This document shows positions 54,368-62,586 of a stretch of DNA of 64,000 bases, in pieces. The DNA lies in NCBI RefSeq assembly GCF_000719775.1, contig NZ_JOHR01000001.1, forward strand, positions 248,001 through 312,000, read 5' to 3'. Each line of letters begins with the position of its first letter. The stretch's first letter is position 1. This DNA is from Streptomyces sp. NRRL F-5135. Lineage in GTDB: Bacteria; Actinomycetota; Actinomycetes; Streptomycetales; Streptomycetaceae. Under the pieces are notes generated by a model that was not told the DNA's origin, did not search any database, and worked only from the letters and a program-made list of their open reading frames with translations. A program made the translations under genes and the position numbers.

Positions 54368-55243
54368 TCACTCGTGGGGCACGACGACGACCGGGCAGCA
54401 CGCGTGGTGCAGGACGGCGTGGGCCACCGGGCCGAGGCGCCGTTCCGCCACCCGGCGTCCGTCGGTCGCCCGGCGTCCGTCGGTGCGGCCGAGGACGAGC
54501 AGGCCGGCCCGGTGGGAGAGGTTCACCAGCGCCCGCGCCGGGTGGAGGAGCACGACATCGTGCCGGACCGCGACGTCCGGATACTCCCGCCGCCACCGTC
54601 GGAGCACATCGGACAGGCGTTGTTCCTCCTCGTCCTCCCAGGTCGCCCGGTCCTCTTCGAGCACACCCGGGGCCGTCCGCGGCGAACCGTCGGGAAGGGC
54701 CCACGCGTGCGCCGCCACCAGCGCCGTGCCGTGCAGGCGAGCGGCCTGGAAGGCGAAGGCCAGGACCGGCCGGGCGGCCTCGCGCGACCTCACCCCCACG
54801 GCGACGTCGCGCCGCAGGGCCGGCGCGGCCGTTCCCGCGCGGCCGTCCGGACCGGCCACCGGCCGGGGGACCACCGCGACGGGGCAGGGCGCCGCACCCG
54901 CCACCGCCAGCGCCGTCGATCCCATCGCCAGGCCGGCGAATCCGCCCTCCCCGCGCGCTCCGACCACCAGCAGTCCGGCGCTCCCGGCCGCGTCGAGCAG
55001 CGCCGCCGAGGGCGTGCCGGCCACGGCGCGGACGGCGCTCACCTCCGTACCGGGACGCCCTTCGGTGAACCGCCCCCGGGCCCGCTCCAGCACGTCGTCC
55101 TCCTCCGGCGGGGACACCGCGGCGGACACGGCGCGCACCAGACGCAGCGGGAGTTCCCGGAGTTCCGCCTGGCGCGCCGCCCAGGCGCCCGCGACCAGGC
55201 TTTCCCCGGAGCCGTCGATTCCCACCACCACAGAGCCAGTCAT
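54368..55243 (-). CDS. Universal stress protein, two USP domains
   Basis: 291 residues. Domain 1 opens SVVVGIDGSGESLVAGAWAA and closes with the ATP motif GARGEGGFAGLAMGSTALAV then CPVAVVPRP. Domain 2 opens DVAVGVRSREAARPVLAFAF and ends GLLVLGRTDGRR, LGPVAHAVLHHACCPVVVVP. GAGGAGCGGGG precedes the ATG. Tandem USPs are common in actinomycetes under hypoxia or nutrient stress. Confidence 0.88.
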   Translation of the reverse strand: MTGSVVVGIDGSGESLVAGAWAARQAELRELPLRLVRAVSAAVSPPEEDDVLERARGRFTEGRPGTEVSAVRAVAGTPSAALLDAAGSAGLLVVGARGEGGFAGLAMGSTALAVAGAAPCPVAVVPRPVAGPDGRAGTAAPALRRDVAVGVRSREAARPVLAFAFQAARLHGTALVAAHAWALPDGSPRTAPGVLEEDRATWEDEEEQRLSDVLRRWRREYPDVAVRHDVVLLHPARALVNLSHRAGLLVLGRTDGRRATDGRRVAERRLGPVAHAVLHHACCPVVVVPHE

Positions 55244-55459
55244 CCCCGCTCCTCGCGGCACCGTCGCGTACGGCGGTGCCGGTCCGCTTCGTACGTACCG
55301 GACCGCGCGACCCGTCGTCCCCGGGCCCCGGTCCGCGGTCCCCGGCCCCCGGTGGACGGGGACATCCATTCTCCGCCCGGGCGGCCGACTCCACGACTCC
55401 GGCGGCCGCGGCGGGCGGACCCCGGCGCGGGCCGGGCGCCAACGCGTAACCTGGGGCTC

Positions 55460-56569
55460 GTGGACGCGGGTCCGATCACCCTGTTCCTCTGCGGTGACGT
55501 GATGCTCGGCCGGGGCGTCGACCAGATCCTTCCGCACCCCGGTGACCCCGCGCTGCGGGAGAGATACGTGACGGACGCCCGGACGTACGTCGAGCTCGCG
55601 GAGGCCGCGAACGGACCGATCCCGTGGCCGGTCGGGTTCGGCTGGCCGTGGGGCGACGCGCTGGAGGTTCTGGGCGCGGCGGCCCCCGACGCCGCCGTGA
55701 TCAACCTGGAGACCGGTGTCACGCGTGGCGGGGAGTTCGCGCCCGGCAAGGGCGTCCACTACCGGATGACCCCCGACAATCTGCCCGCGCTGGCCGCCGC
55801 CCGCCCGGACGTCTGCGCCCTGGCCAACAACCACGTACTGGACTTCGGCCGCCGAGGGCTCGTCGAGACGCTCGACGCCCTGGCGGAGGCCGGGCTGCGT
55901 ACGGCGGGGGCCGGGCGGGACGCGGCGGAGGCGGAGCGGCCCGCGATCGTCCCCACCGGCCCCGGCCGGGTGCTGGTCCTCTCCTTCGCCATGCCGACCA
56001 GCGGTGTCCCGCCCGGGTGGGCCGCGGCACGGCGGCGGAGCGGTGTCGCGGTGGTCGCCGAGCCCTCGGCCGCCGCGGCCGCCCGGCTCACCGACCGGGT
56101 GCGCGGGCTGAAGCGGCCGGGGGACATCGTGGTGGCGTCGGTCCACTGGGGCCCCAACTGGGGCTACCGCGTCTCCCGCGACGAGGCCCGCTTCGCGCAC
56201 GCGCTGATCGACGGCGGCGTGGACGTCGTGCACGGTCATTCCTCGCACCATCCGCGCCCCGCCGAGCTGTACCGGGGAAAGCTCGTCCTGTACGGCTGCG
56301 GCGACGCCGTCAACGACTACGAGGGGATCAGCGGCTACGAACCGTACCGCGACGACCTGCGCCTGCTGTACTTGGTGTCGGTGGAGCCGGCCACGGGCCT
56401 GGCCGCCGAGGTGCGGATGGTGCCCTTCCAGGCGCGGCGCATGCGGCTGCGGTACGCCGCGTACGAGGCCGTCGAGTGGCTGGCGGACGTGCTGAGCGAT
56501 GTCGGCCGGGAAGTCGGATCACGTGTCGACCGCGCACCGGACGGCGCGCTCCTCCTCCGGCCGCGGTGA
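55460..56569 (+). CDS. CapA-family protein (poly-gamma-glutamate/capsule type)
   Basis: 369 residues. Metallophosphoesterase-like motifs FLCGDVMLGRG, INLETGVTRG, ALANNHVLDFG, VHWGPNW and VHGHSSHHP define CapA/PGA_cap proteins. No signal peptide is visible, so it may be cytosolic, unlike capsule-linked CapA. The GTG at 55460 is the most sensible start though its ribosome site is weak. It is divergent from the USP gene. Confidence 0.82.
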   Translation: MDAGPITLFLCGDVMLGRGVDQILPHPGDPALRERYVTDARTYVELAEAANGPIPWPVGFGWPWGDALEVLGAAAPDAAVINLETGVTRGGEFAPGKGVHYRMTPDNLPALAAARPDVCALANNHVLDFGRRGLVETLDALAEAGLRTAGAGRDAAEAERPAIVPTGPGRVLVLSFAMPTSGVPPGWAAARRRSGVAVVAEPSAAAAARLTDRVRGLKRPGDIVVASVHWGPNWGYRVSRDEARFAHALIDGGVDVVHGHSSHHPRPAELYRGKLVLYGCGDAVNDYEGISGYEPYRDDLRLLYLVSVEPATGLAAEVRMVPFQARRMRLRYAAYEAVEWLADVLSDVGREVGSRVDRAPDGALLLRPR

Positions 56570-56636
56570 GAACGCCCGACGTCACGGGCGGCGTTCCAGG
56601 TCGCGATCAGGGACGCCGGCGTGCTCGGATACACCC

Positions 56637-57491
56637 ATGGGCATGAGGCGCGCGCTCATCGTGGACAGACACCGGTTCCTGCGGCTGTACCGCGGGGTCG
56701 CCGACTCCGTCGTGCTGCTCGCGTGGAACCGGGGCCGGGAGATGGAGCTGATGCACCGGGCCATGAGCTTCGCGGCGCTCGGATTCCTGACCCTGGTGCC
56801 CCTGCTGATCCTGGTCGCGGCGGCCGACCCCGCGAGTGGTCAGGGGTTCGCGCGGTGGCTGGGGCAGGGGCTGGGCGTCTCGTCGGCGTCACAGGACGAG
56901 CTCCAGCAGCTGTTCGGCCGGCCGGGGCAGGCGCTCCAGCGGACGACCGCGTTCGGGCTGGCCGCGCTCGCCGCGTTCGGGCTGACCTTCGGGGGCGCCG
57001 TGCAGACGGGTTACGAGCGGGTCTGGGAGCTGCCGACGGCCCGCTGGCACACGATGTGGCGGCACGTCGTGTGGCTGGCGGTCCTCGTCGGTTTCCTCGT
57101 CGGCTTCGTCAACACCCCCGTCACCTCCGCGTCCACTACGGAGGGGATCCTGATCACGGTGGGCGACGTCGTGGGGACCTTCCTGTTCTTCTGGTGGTCC
57201 CAGCGGCTGCTGCTCGCCGGCCGGGTACGGTGGCGTGCGCTGGCGCCGGGCGCCGCCGCGACCGCGCTGGGGCTGCTCGGGCTGCGCGTGTTCTCCCGGC
57301 TGGTGTTCTCGCCGCTGATCGCCTCGAACGCGGTGACCTACGGGCCCTTCGGGACGGTCCTCGTCCTTCAGTCGTGGCTGGTCGGCGTGGGTTTCGTGGT
57401 CTACGGCGGGGCGCTGGTGGGCCGCCTCTACCACGAACACCGTACGCACCGGCGTCTGGCACGGGAACTCGCGCGGCCGGACCGGTGGTGA
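56637..57491 (+). CDS. YihY/BrkB-family membrane protein
   Basis: 284 residues with about six membrane helices; MHRAMSFAALGFLTLVPLLI is the typical first helix and LIASNAVTYGPFGTVLVLQS the last conserved segment. The family's role is not established. The ATG at 56637 or the one two codons later may be used; no strong ribosome site is present. Confidence 0.8.
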   Translation: MGMRRALIVDRHRFLRLYRGVADSVVLLAWNRGREMELMHRAMSFAALGFLTLVPLLILVAAADPASGQGFARWLGQGLGVSSASQDELQQLFGRPGQALQRTTAFGLAALAAFGLTFGGAVQTGYERVWELPTARWHTMWRHVVWLAVLVGFLVGFVNTPVTSASTTEGILITVGDVVGTFLFFWWSQRLLLAGRVRWRALAPGAAATALGLLGLRVFSRLVFSPLIASNAVTYGPFGTVLVLQSWLVGVGFVVYGGALVGRLYHEHRTHRRLARELARPDRW

Positions 57492-57505
57492 ACGCGCGGG
57501 TGCGT

Positions 57506-57572
57506 CGGGCCCGGTGCCGGCCGGGCCCGCGCGGTGCCGCTGCGGTGCTCGTCAGACCCCGGTGGGGGTCTG
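57506..57572. terminator. Double hairpin between convergent genes
   Basis: First stem CGGGCCCGG/CCGGGCCCG (57506-57514, 57521-57529), second stem CAGACCCC/GGGGTCTG (57553-57560, 57565-57572). They separate the convergent BrkB and TerB genes. Confidence 0.65.
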
Positions 57573-57585
57573 TCCAGAGGTGGGA

Positions 57586-58041
57586 TCAGAGGTCGAACTC
57601 GCTCGGGGAGATGCCGACGGCGAAGCACGCCTCCCGGACGACCGCGCGCTCCTGCTCGTCGAAGTCGCCGTCGGCGCCGCCGATGACGATGCCGATCTGG
57701 ATGACCGCGCGGGCCTCGGTCGGCTTCTTGGCGACCTTTCCGATGGTCTGCAGGACACCGACCTTGCCGAAGTCGAAGTCGGCCGTCAGCTTCTGGCAGT
57801 AGTCGTTGAACCGTGCCTGGAGGTCTTCCGCGGGGAAGTTCTGCAGGACGTCGTTGCTCATGATGAGCCCGGCGACGCGCTGGCGCTCGGAGGCGTCGAT
57901 GGAGCCGTCGGCGGCGGCGACCAGCGCGCACATGGCCATGCTGGCGTCCCGGAAGGCACCGCTCTTGAGGTCGTTCTTCTTGGCGTTGAGCTGCGTCTGC
58001 ATCGACGCGGCGGAATCCTTGATGCGGTCCCACAGGGCCAC
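57586..58041 (-). CDS. TerB-family tellurite-resistance protein
   Basis: 151 residues. ALVAAADGSIDASERQRVAG and IGGADGDFDEQERAVVREAC are the two acidic metal-binding repeats of TerB. GTG start with AGGAG before it. TerB works with TerC/TerD-type proteins at the membrane in stress response. It is the third gene of the leftward terD-terZ-terB series. Confidence 0.85.
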   Translation of the reverse strand: MALWDRIKDSAASMQTQLNAKKNDLKSGAFRDASMAMCALVAAADGSIDASERQRVAGLIMSNDVLQNFPAEDLQARFNDYCQKLTADFDFGKVGVLQTIGKVAKKPTEARAVIQIGIVIGGADGDFDEQERAVVREACFAVGISPSEFDL

Positions 58042-58150
58042 GGGTATCTCCTGTTTCAGGGTCTGGTTCGGTTCTGGTTCGGCGGGAGGGCTCCGGCCGG
58101 ACGGTCCGCCCGTACCGCGGCCCGACGGCCGTGGGGAGGGGCCCCGGGTC

Positions 58151-58732
58151 TCACAGGTGCGGCGCGACGGCCGGCATGAGGTCCTGGAACGTACGGCCCT
58201 CGGCCGGGGAGCCGATGGCGCCCATCTGCCAGCCGTCGCCGGAGCGGAACACCTTGGCCATGATCTGCGCGGTGTGCGCGCCACCACCGGTGAGGGTGTA
58301 CCGGGCCAGTTCCTGGCCGGTGGTCTCGTCCACGAGGCGGCAGAAGGCGTTCTCGACCTCCTCGAAGGTCTGACCGGTGAAGGAGTTCACGGTGAACACG
58401 ATCTGGTCGACGTGGACGGGCACCCGCTTCAGGTCCACGAGGATCGACTCGTCATCACCGCCCTGCCCGGCTCCCCCGACGCGGTTGTCGCCGGTGTGCC
58501 GCACGGAGCCGTCGTCGCTCGTCAGGTGCTGGAAGAAGACGACGTCCACGGCCTGCTTGTCGGCGAAGAGCAGCGCCGACGCGTCCAGGTCGATCTCCTT
58601 CGCGGTCATCCGCGCGAAGAAGCCCTTCTTCTGCGCTGCCTGCCAGCCGAGCCCCATGCGGACGAGGGTGAGTTCGCCCCCGCCCGATTTGGTCAGGCTG
58701 ATCTGCTGGCCCTTGGAGAGGTTGATGCTCAA
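58151..58732 (-). CDS. TerD-family stress protein, TerZ-like
   Basis: 193 residues, full length. SINLSKGQQISLTKSGGG, the Ca2+-site segment [26 protein letters not shown] and GGDDESILVDLKRVP are conserved in the family, and the C-terminal strand is intact. The TTG start is fixed by AGGAG 8 nt upstream and the conserved start sequence SINLSKG. It lies 146 nt after terD and 109 nt before terB. Confidence 0.88.
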   Translation of the reverse strand: MSINLSKGQQISLTKSGGGELTLVRMGLGWQAAQKKGFFARMTAKEIDLDASALLFADKQAVDVVFFQHLTSDDGSVRHTGDNRVGGAGQGGDDESILVDLKRVPVHVDQIVFTVNSFTGQTFEEVENAFCRLVDETTGQELARYTLTGGGAHTAQIMAKVFRSGDGWQMGAIGSPAEGRTFQDLMPAVAPHL

Positions 58733-58878
58733 CGGTGACTCCTGGAACGGTCTCGGAGGCGAGTACGGGTGGGGGAGGAGCTGTCGCGGGTGCGGACCGC
58801 CGCGCGCGGCGTACCGGAACGTGCCCGGCGCGCACGCGCCGACGGCCGGCGCCGCCGCGCGGCGGTGACGCGGGACGG

Positions 58879-59274
58879 TCAGATGTTGACACCGTAGTCG
58901 GAGGCGATCCCGGCGAGCCCGGAGGCGTACCCCTGGCCGATGGCGCGGAACTTCCACTCCGCGCCGTGCCGGTACAGCTCGCCGAAGACCATCGCGGTCT
59001 CGGTCGAGGCGTCCTCGCTCAGGTCGTAGCGCGCCAGTTCGGCGCCGCCCGCCTGGTTGACCACGCGGATGAAGGCGTTGCGGACCTGGCCGAAGCTCTG
59101 GCCCCGGGACTCGGCGTCATGGATGGAGACCGGGAAGACGATCTTCGACACCTGGGCCGGGACGGTCGCCAGGTCGACCTTGATGGTCTCGTCGTCGCCC
59201 TCGAGCACGGCGGTCAGACCGGGAGCCTCCTTGCTCAGCGAGACGTTTCCGCCCTTGGCGAGGCTCACACCCAT
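58879..59274 (-). CDS. terD: TerD with a 60-residue in-frame internal deletion
   Basis: 131 residues instead of about 191. The start [19 protein letters not shown] joins at Val23-Leu24 directly to [15 protein letters not shown], so residues equivalent to 25-84 of the copy at 19019, including GLGWDVRT and the DYDLDASA calcium-binding region, are missing. The junction reads CTCGAG (59200-59205). The C-terminus is complete to [10 protein letters not shown]. Without the first half the fold is unlikely to be stable. The other terD has lost the part this one keeps. Confidence 0.85.
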   Translation of the reverse strand: MGVSLAKGGNVSLSKEAPGLTAVLEGDDETIKVDLATVPAQVSKIVFPVSIHDAESRGQSFGQVRNAFIRVVNQAGGAELARYDLSEDASTETAMVFGELYRHGAEWKFRAIGQGYASGLAGIASDYGVNI

Positions 59275-59356
59275 GTCGTTTCCCTTCGTCCGTCCTTCGA
59301 TCCGGGCGCGCCGGACTGCCCGGCGCGGCGTGGTGCCGGTGAGGCACTTCCGTAAA

Positions 59357-59372
59357 TCTACAACACTGTAGA
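59357..59372. promoter_or_regulatory. BlaI-type operator 1 between terD and LCP gene
   Basis: TCTACA-ACAC-TGTAGA, a perfect dyad, centred 90 nt before the terD start. Confidence 0.75.
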
Positions 59373-59415
59373 AATTGTCCGCGCCACCGTGCGGGGAACC
59401 GGGAAGGGGGCTGCT

Positions 59416-59431
59416 TCTACACACCTGTAGA
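59416..59431. promoter_or_regulatory. BlaI-type operator 2 between terD and LCP gene
   Basis: TCTACA-CACC-TGTAGA, a perfect dyad, centred 60 nt before the LCP start and 59 bp from the first site. Confidence 0.75.
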
Positions 59432-59483
59432 GCCAGTAGAGTCTAGGCGTGGCCATGCCGACGACGGGGCACGAAGGAGCAGC

Positions 59484-61025
59484 ATGGGCGGTAATTCCAG
59501 GGGGCGGCCGAACTCCGCCGGGGCCCGCGGGCACGCGACGGGCCGGGAGGGCGACGGCGGCGCCGGCCGCGCCGCGGGCGAGCCGGCAGGCCACCGCTCC
59601 GGCCCCGCCGCCGACCGCCGCGCGCCGCGCCGCGCCAAGCGCGCCGGCCGGGCGGTCGCCGGCACACCGGCCGGAGCGCCGGGCGGCGGCCGGACCCGGC
59701 TGACCCGGCGGGGGCGAATAGTCGTCTGGTCCGGTGTCGCGCTGGCGGTGCTGCTCGTCGGCGCCGGCGGGGCCGCGGCCTGGATCTACCAGAGCCTGAA
59801 CGGCAACATCCACGCCGCCGACCTGGACAACAAGATCGGTGGCGGGCGGCCGGTCAACCTGAGCCCCGGCTCCAAGAACATCGTCGTCGTCGGCTCCGAC
59901 TCCCGGGACGGCGCCAACTCCGCGTACGGCAAGGGTCTGTCGACCATGCAGTCGGACACGCTGATGGTGCTGCACCTGTCGGCCGACCGGAAGTGGGCCA
60001 CGGTGGTCTCGCTCCCCCGGGACTCCTGGGTGGACATCCCCTCCTGCGACCGGGGCGACGGCACGACGTCCGACCCGCACCACTTCAAGATCAACGAATC
60101 GTTCGCCATCGGCGGAACGAGCGGCGAGGTCGCCGGGGCCGCCGCCTGCACCATCAAGACGGTGGAGCAGAACACCGGCCTGCGCATCGACCACTTCATG
60201 TCGGTCGACTTCCAGGGCTTCAAGGGCATGGTCAACGCGCTGGACGGCATCGAGGTCTGCCCCGAGGAGCCGATCAACGACAAGAAGGCGAGCCTCGATC
60301 TGGCCGCCGGCTGCCAGACGGTCCGCGACGAGGAGGCCCTGGGCTACGTGCGGACGCGCTACAGCACCGGCGACGGCTCCGACCTGGGGCGCATCGGCAG
60401 GCAGCAGGAGTTCATGGAGGCGCTGGCCGCCAAGGCACAGCAGCGGCTGAGCAGCCCGGACGCGATGTACGGCTTCCTGGACTCGGCCACCAGGTCACTG
60501 ACCACCGACAGGGAACTGGCCGGCATCAAACCGCTCGCCGGTCTGGCCTCCGAGGTCAACGGCATACCGCGCGACCGGCTGACCTTCGTGACCGTGCCGA
60601 ACTACGCGCGGGAGGCCGACGTGCCGAGCGACAAGGCCAATGTGGTGTGGCAGTACCCACAGGCCGCCGACCTGTTCGACGCCCTGGCCAAGGACCGGGA
60701 GGTCGACAAGGAGAAGCTCGAGGCCGACGCCGCCCGGCCGGTCCACGCCCGTACGGTACGGGTCCGGGTCCTCAACGGAACGGGGATCCCGGGGCGGGCC
60801 GCCAAGGTCGCGGACACCCTGCGTACCGCCGGGTTCACGGTCTCGGGGGTCGGCAACGCGCCGGAGCCCGCCGAACGGACCGAGGTCGACTACCCCGAGG
60901 GCCTGGAGGACTCCGCCGAGGTCCTGTCCTCACGGGTGCCGGGCAGTTCGGCCCGGCAGGACACGGCGGCCGCACCGGGCGAGGTGACGCTGACCGTGGG
61001 AACGGACTTCGACACCGTGCGCTGA
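59484..61025 (+). CDS. LytR-CpsA-Psr (LCP) family protein
   Basis: 513 residues: an Ala/Gly/Arg-rich cytosolic start, one membrane helix (about 79-101, VVWSGVALAVLLVGAGGAA), then the LCP domain with VVVGSDSRDGANSA, VVSLPRDSWVDIP, MVNALDGIEVC and GRIGRQQEFMEALA, whose Arg/Asp residues bind the polyprenyl phosphate. A LytR_C domain (about 420-510) closes it. LCP enzymes transfer wall glycopolymers from undecaprenyl carriers to peptidoglycan. AAGGAG precedes the ATG. Confidence 0.92.
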   Translation: MGGNSRGRPNSAGARGHATGREGDGGAGRAAGEPAGHRSGPAADRRAPRRAKRAGRAVAGTPAGAPGGGRTRLTRRGRIVVWSGVALAVLLVGAGGAAAWIYQSLNGNIHAADLDNKIGGGRPVNLSPGSKNIVVVGSDSRDGANSAYGKGLSTMQSDTLMVLHLSADRKWATVVSLPRDSWVDIPSCDRGDGTTSDPHHFKINESFAIGGTSGEVAGAAACTIKTVEQNTGLRIDHFMSVDFQGFKGMVNALDGIEVCPEEPINDKKASLDLAAGCQTVRDEEALGYVRTRYSTGDGSDLGRIGRQQEFMEALAAKAQQRLSSPDAMYGFLDSATRSLTTDRELAGIKPLAGLASEVNGIPRDRLTFVTVPNYAREADVPSDKANVVWQYPQAADLFDALAKDREVDKEKLEADAARPVHARTVRVRVLNGTGIPGRAAKVADTLRTAGFTVSGVGNAPEPAERTEVDYPEGLEDSAEVLSSRVPGSSARQDTAAAPGEVTLTVGTDFDTVR

Positions 61026-61183
61026 ACGGCACCCGGACCGGGCCCGCCGTACGGAATCCCGCCAGGACGGTGGCCGACGTTTTCCCGGGCCATTGCATTG
61101 CTTTGCGTTTCCTTTACCATTGGTGGCCGGGGTACCCACCCCGCCTTCACCACCTGACCAGAGTTAGGAGCTGCGGTCCCGCA

Positions 61184-61255
61184 ATGGGTGAGCCTCCCAG
61201 TACGAGCCGTGCCATATCCGCCCCGCCGAGCCATGGAGCGGAGGTGGCACGGTGA
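61184..61255 (+). CDS. Possible 23-residue leader peptide with two Pro-Pro pairs
   Basis: ATG at 61184 gives MGEPPSTSRAISAPPSHGAE and three more residues. Its TGA (61253-61255) overlaps the GTG of the CNNM gene. AGGAG at 61166-61170 is 13 nt upstream. Pro-Pro pairs slow ribosomes, and pauses would hold open the hairpin that masks the downstream ribosome site. Coding status is inferred. Confidence 0.4.
   Translation: MGEPPSTSRAISAPPSHGAEVAR
61207..61252 (+). promoter_or_regulatory. RBS-masking hairpin before the CNNM gene
   Basis: CCGTGCCA (61207-61214) pairs with TGGCACGG (61245-61252), and TCCGC (61217-61221) with GCGGA (61238-61242). The 3' arm contains the GGAGGT ribosome site and the first base of the GTG start. 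Confidence 0.6.
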
Positions 61256-62586
61256 CCGAAGTACTCCTGCTGCTTCTCGCCCTCGCCCTGACGCTCGCCT
61301 GCGCGGTGTTCGTCGCGGCCGAGTTCTCGCTGACCACCGTGGAGCGGAGCGAGCTCGAACGCGCCGCCGCGGCCGGTGAGCGGGGCGCCTCCGGCGCGCT
61401 GGCGGCGGCCAAGCGGCTGACCTTCCAGCTCTCCGGCGCCCAGCTCGGCATCACGGTGACCTCCCTGGTCATCGGCATGCTCGCCGAGCCCTCCCTGGCC
61501 ACGCTGCTGCACGGGCCCCTGACGTCCGTCGGCCTGCCCGGGGGCATGGTGCCCACGGTCGCCACCCTGCTCGGCGTCGCGCTGTCCACCGTGGTGCTGA
61601 TGGTGATCGGTGAACTGGTCCCCAAGAACTGGGCGATCTCCAGCCCGCTCACCGTCGCCAAGGTCGTGGCGGGCCCGCAGCGCGTGTTCACCGCCGCGTT
61701 CGGGCCACTGATCCACCACCTGAACGAGACCGCGAACCGGCTGGTACGGCGCCTCGGCCTGGAGCCCGCGGAGGAGCTGGCCTCGGCCCGCACCCCCGAG
61801 GAGCTGGTCGCGCTGGCCCGGCACTCCGCGCGCGAGGGAGCCATCGAGGCGGACTCGGCCGAGCTGTTCGTACGAACCCTGCACCTGGCCGAGCTGACCG
61901 CGGAGAACGTGATGACGCCGCGCGTGGACGTCCAGGCCCTGGAGGCCCACGCCACGGCCGCGGACGCCGCCAACCTGACCCTGGCCACCGGACTCTCCCG
62001 GTTCCCCGTCTACCGCGACAGCCTGGACGAGGTGATCGGCACGATCCACATCCGTGACGTGCTGGCGCTGGACGAGGAGAAGCGGGCCGGTACCCCCGTC
62101 ACCGACCTGGCCAGCACACCGCTCCTCGTACCGGACTCGCTGCCCGTCGACCGGCTGCTGCGGCGGCTGCGCGAGGCGCGGACGATGGCCGTGGTCATCG
62201 ACGAGTACGGCGGTACGGCCGGGGTCGCCACGGTCGAGGACATCGTCGAGGAGGTCATCGGCGAGGTACGCGACGAGCACGACCCGGACCAGACACCCGA
62301 CCTCGCCCCCTGCCCGGCGGCCGAGGACGGCCGGCGGGTCTGGGAGGCGGACGGCGGCATCAGGCTCGACCAACTGGAGGAGATCGGCTTCCAGGCACCC
62401 GAGGGTCCCTACGAGACGCTCGCCGGGCTGCTGGCGACGCGTCTGGAACGGCTCCCCGTCCTGACCGACACGGTCGAGGTCGACGGATGGCTGTTCGCCG
62501 TCCTGCGGATCGAGCACCACCAGGCCGACCGGGTGCGGGTCACCGCGCCCCTCCCGGCCACCGAGTACGCGGGAGACGCGCGATGA
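61252..62586 (+). CDS. CNNM/CorC-family (hemolysin-like) membrane protein
   Basis: 444 residues: DUF21/CNNM transmembrane domain (1 to about 180, with LVIGELVPKNWAIS), CBS pair (about 215-330, MTPRVDVQALEAH, FPVYRDSLDEVIGTIHIRDV, EYGGTAGVATVEDIVEE) and a C-terminal CorC_HlyC domain. The family is linked to Mg2+ efflux or homeostasis. GGAGGT is within the hairpin upstream. It overlaps the second CNNM gene (ATGA). Confidence 0.9.
   Translation: MTEVLLLLLALALTLACAVFVAAEFSLTTVERSELERAAAAGERGASGALAAAKRLTFQLSGAQLGITVTSLVIGMLAEPSLATLLHGPLTSVGLPGGMVPTVATLLGVALSTVVLMVIGELVPKNWAISSPLTVAKVVAGPQRVFTAAFGPLIHHLNETANRLVRRLGLEPAEELASARTPEELVALARHSAREGAIEADSAELFVRTLHLAELTAENVMTPRVDVQALEAHATAADAANLTLATGLSRFPVYRDSLDEVIGTIHIRDVLALDEEKRAGTPVTDLASTPLLVPDSLPVDRLLRRLREARTMAVVIDEYGGTAGVATVEDIVEEVIGEVRDEHDPDQTPDLAPCPAAEDGRRVWEADGGIRLDQLEEIGFQAPEGPYETLAGLLATRLERLPVLTDTVEVDGWLFAVLRIEHHQADRVRVTAPLPATEYAGDAR

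Noticed and set aside
59200..59205. CTCGAG at the terD deletion junction as a sign of an engineered deletion
   Set aside because: An XhoI site of this composition is common in GC-rich DNA, the other terD junction has no such scar, and natural or assembly causes explain both deletions.
61026..61251. M-box or ykoK-type Mg2+ riboswitch before the CNNM genes
   Set aside because: The conserved GUUAGGUGAGGCUCC and GACGCC elements are absent; only the simple hairpin and leader frame are supported.
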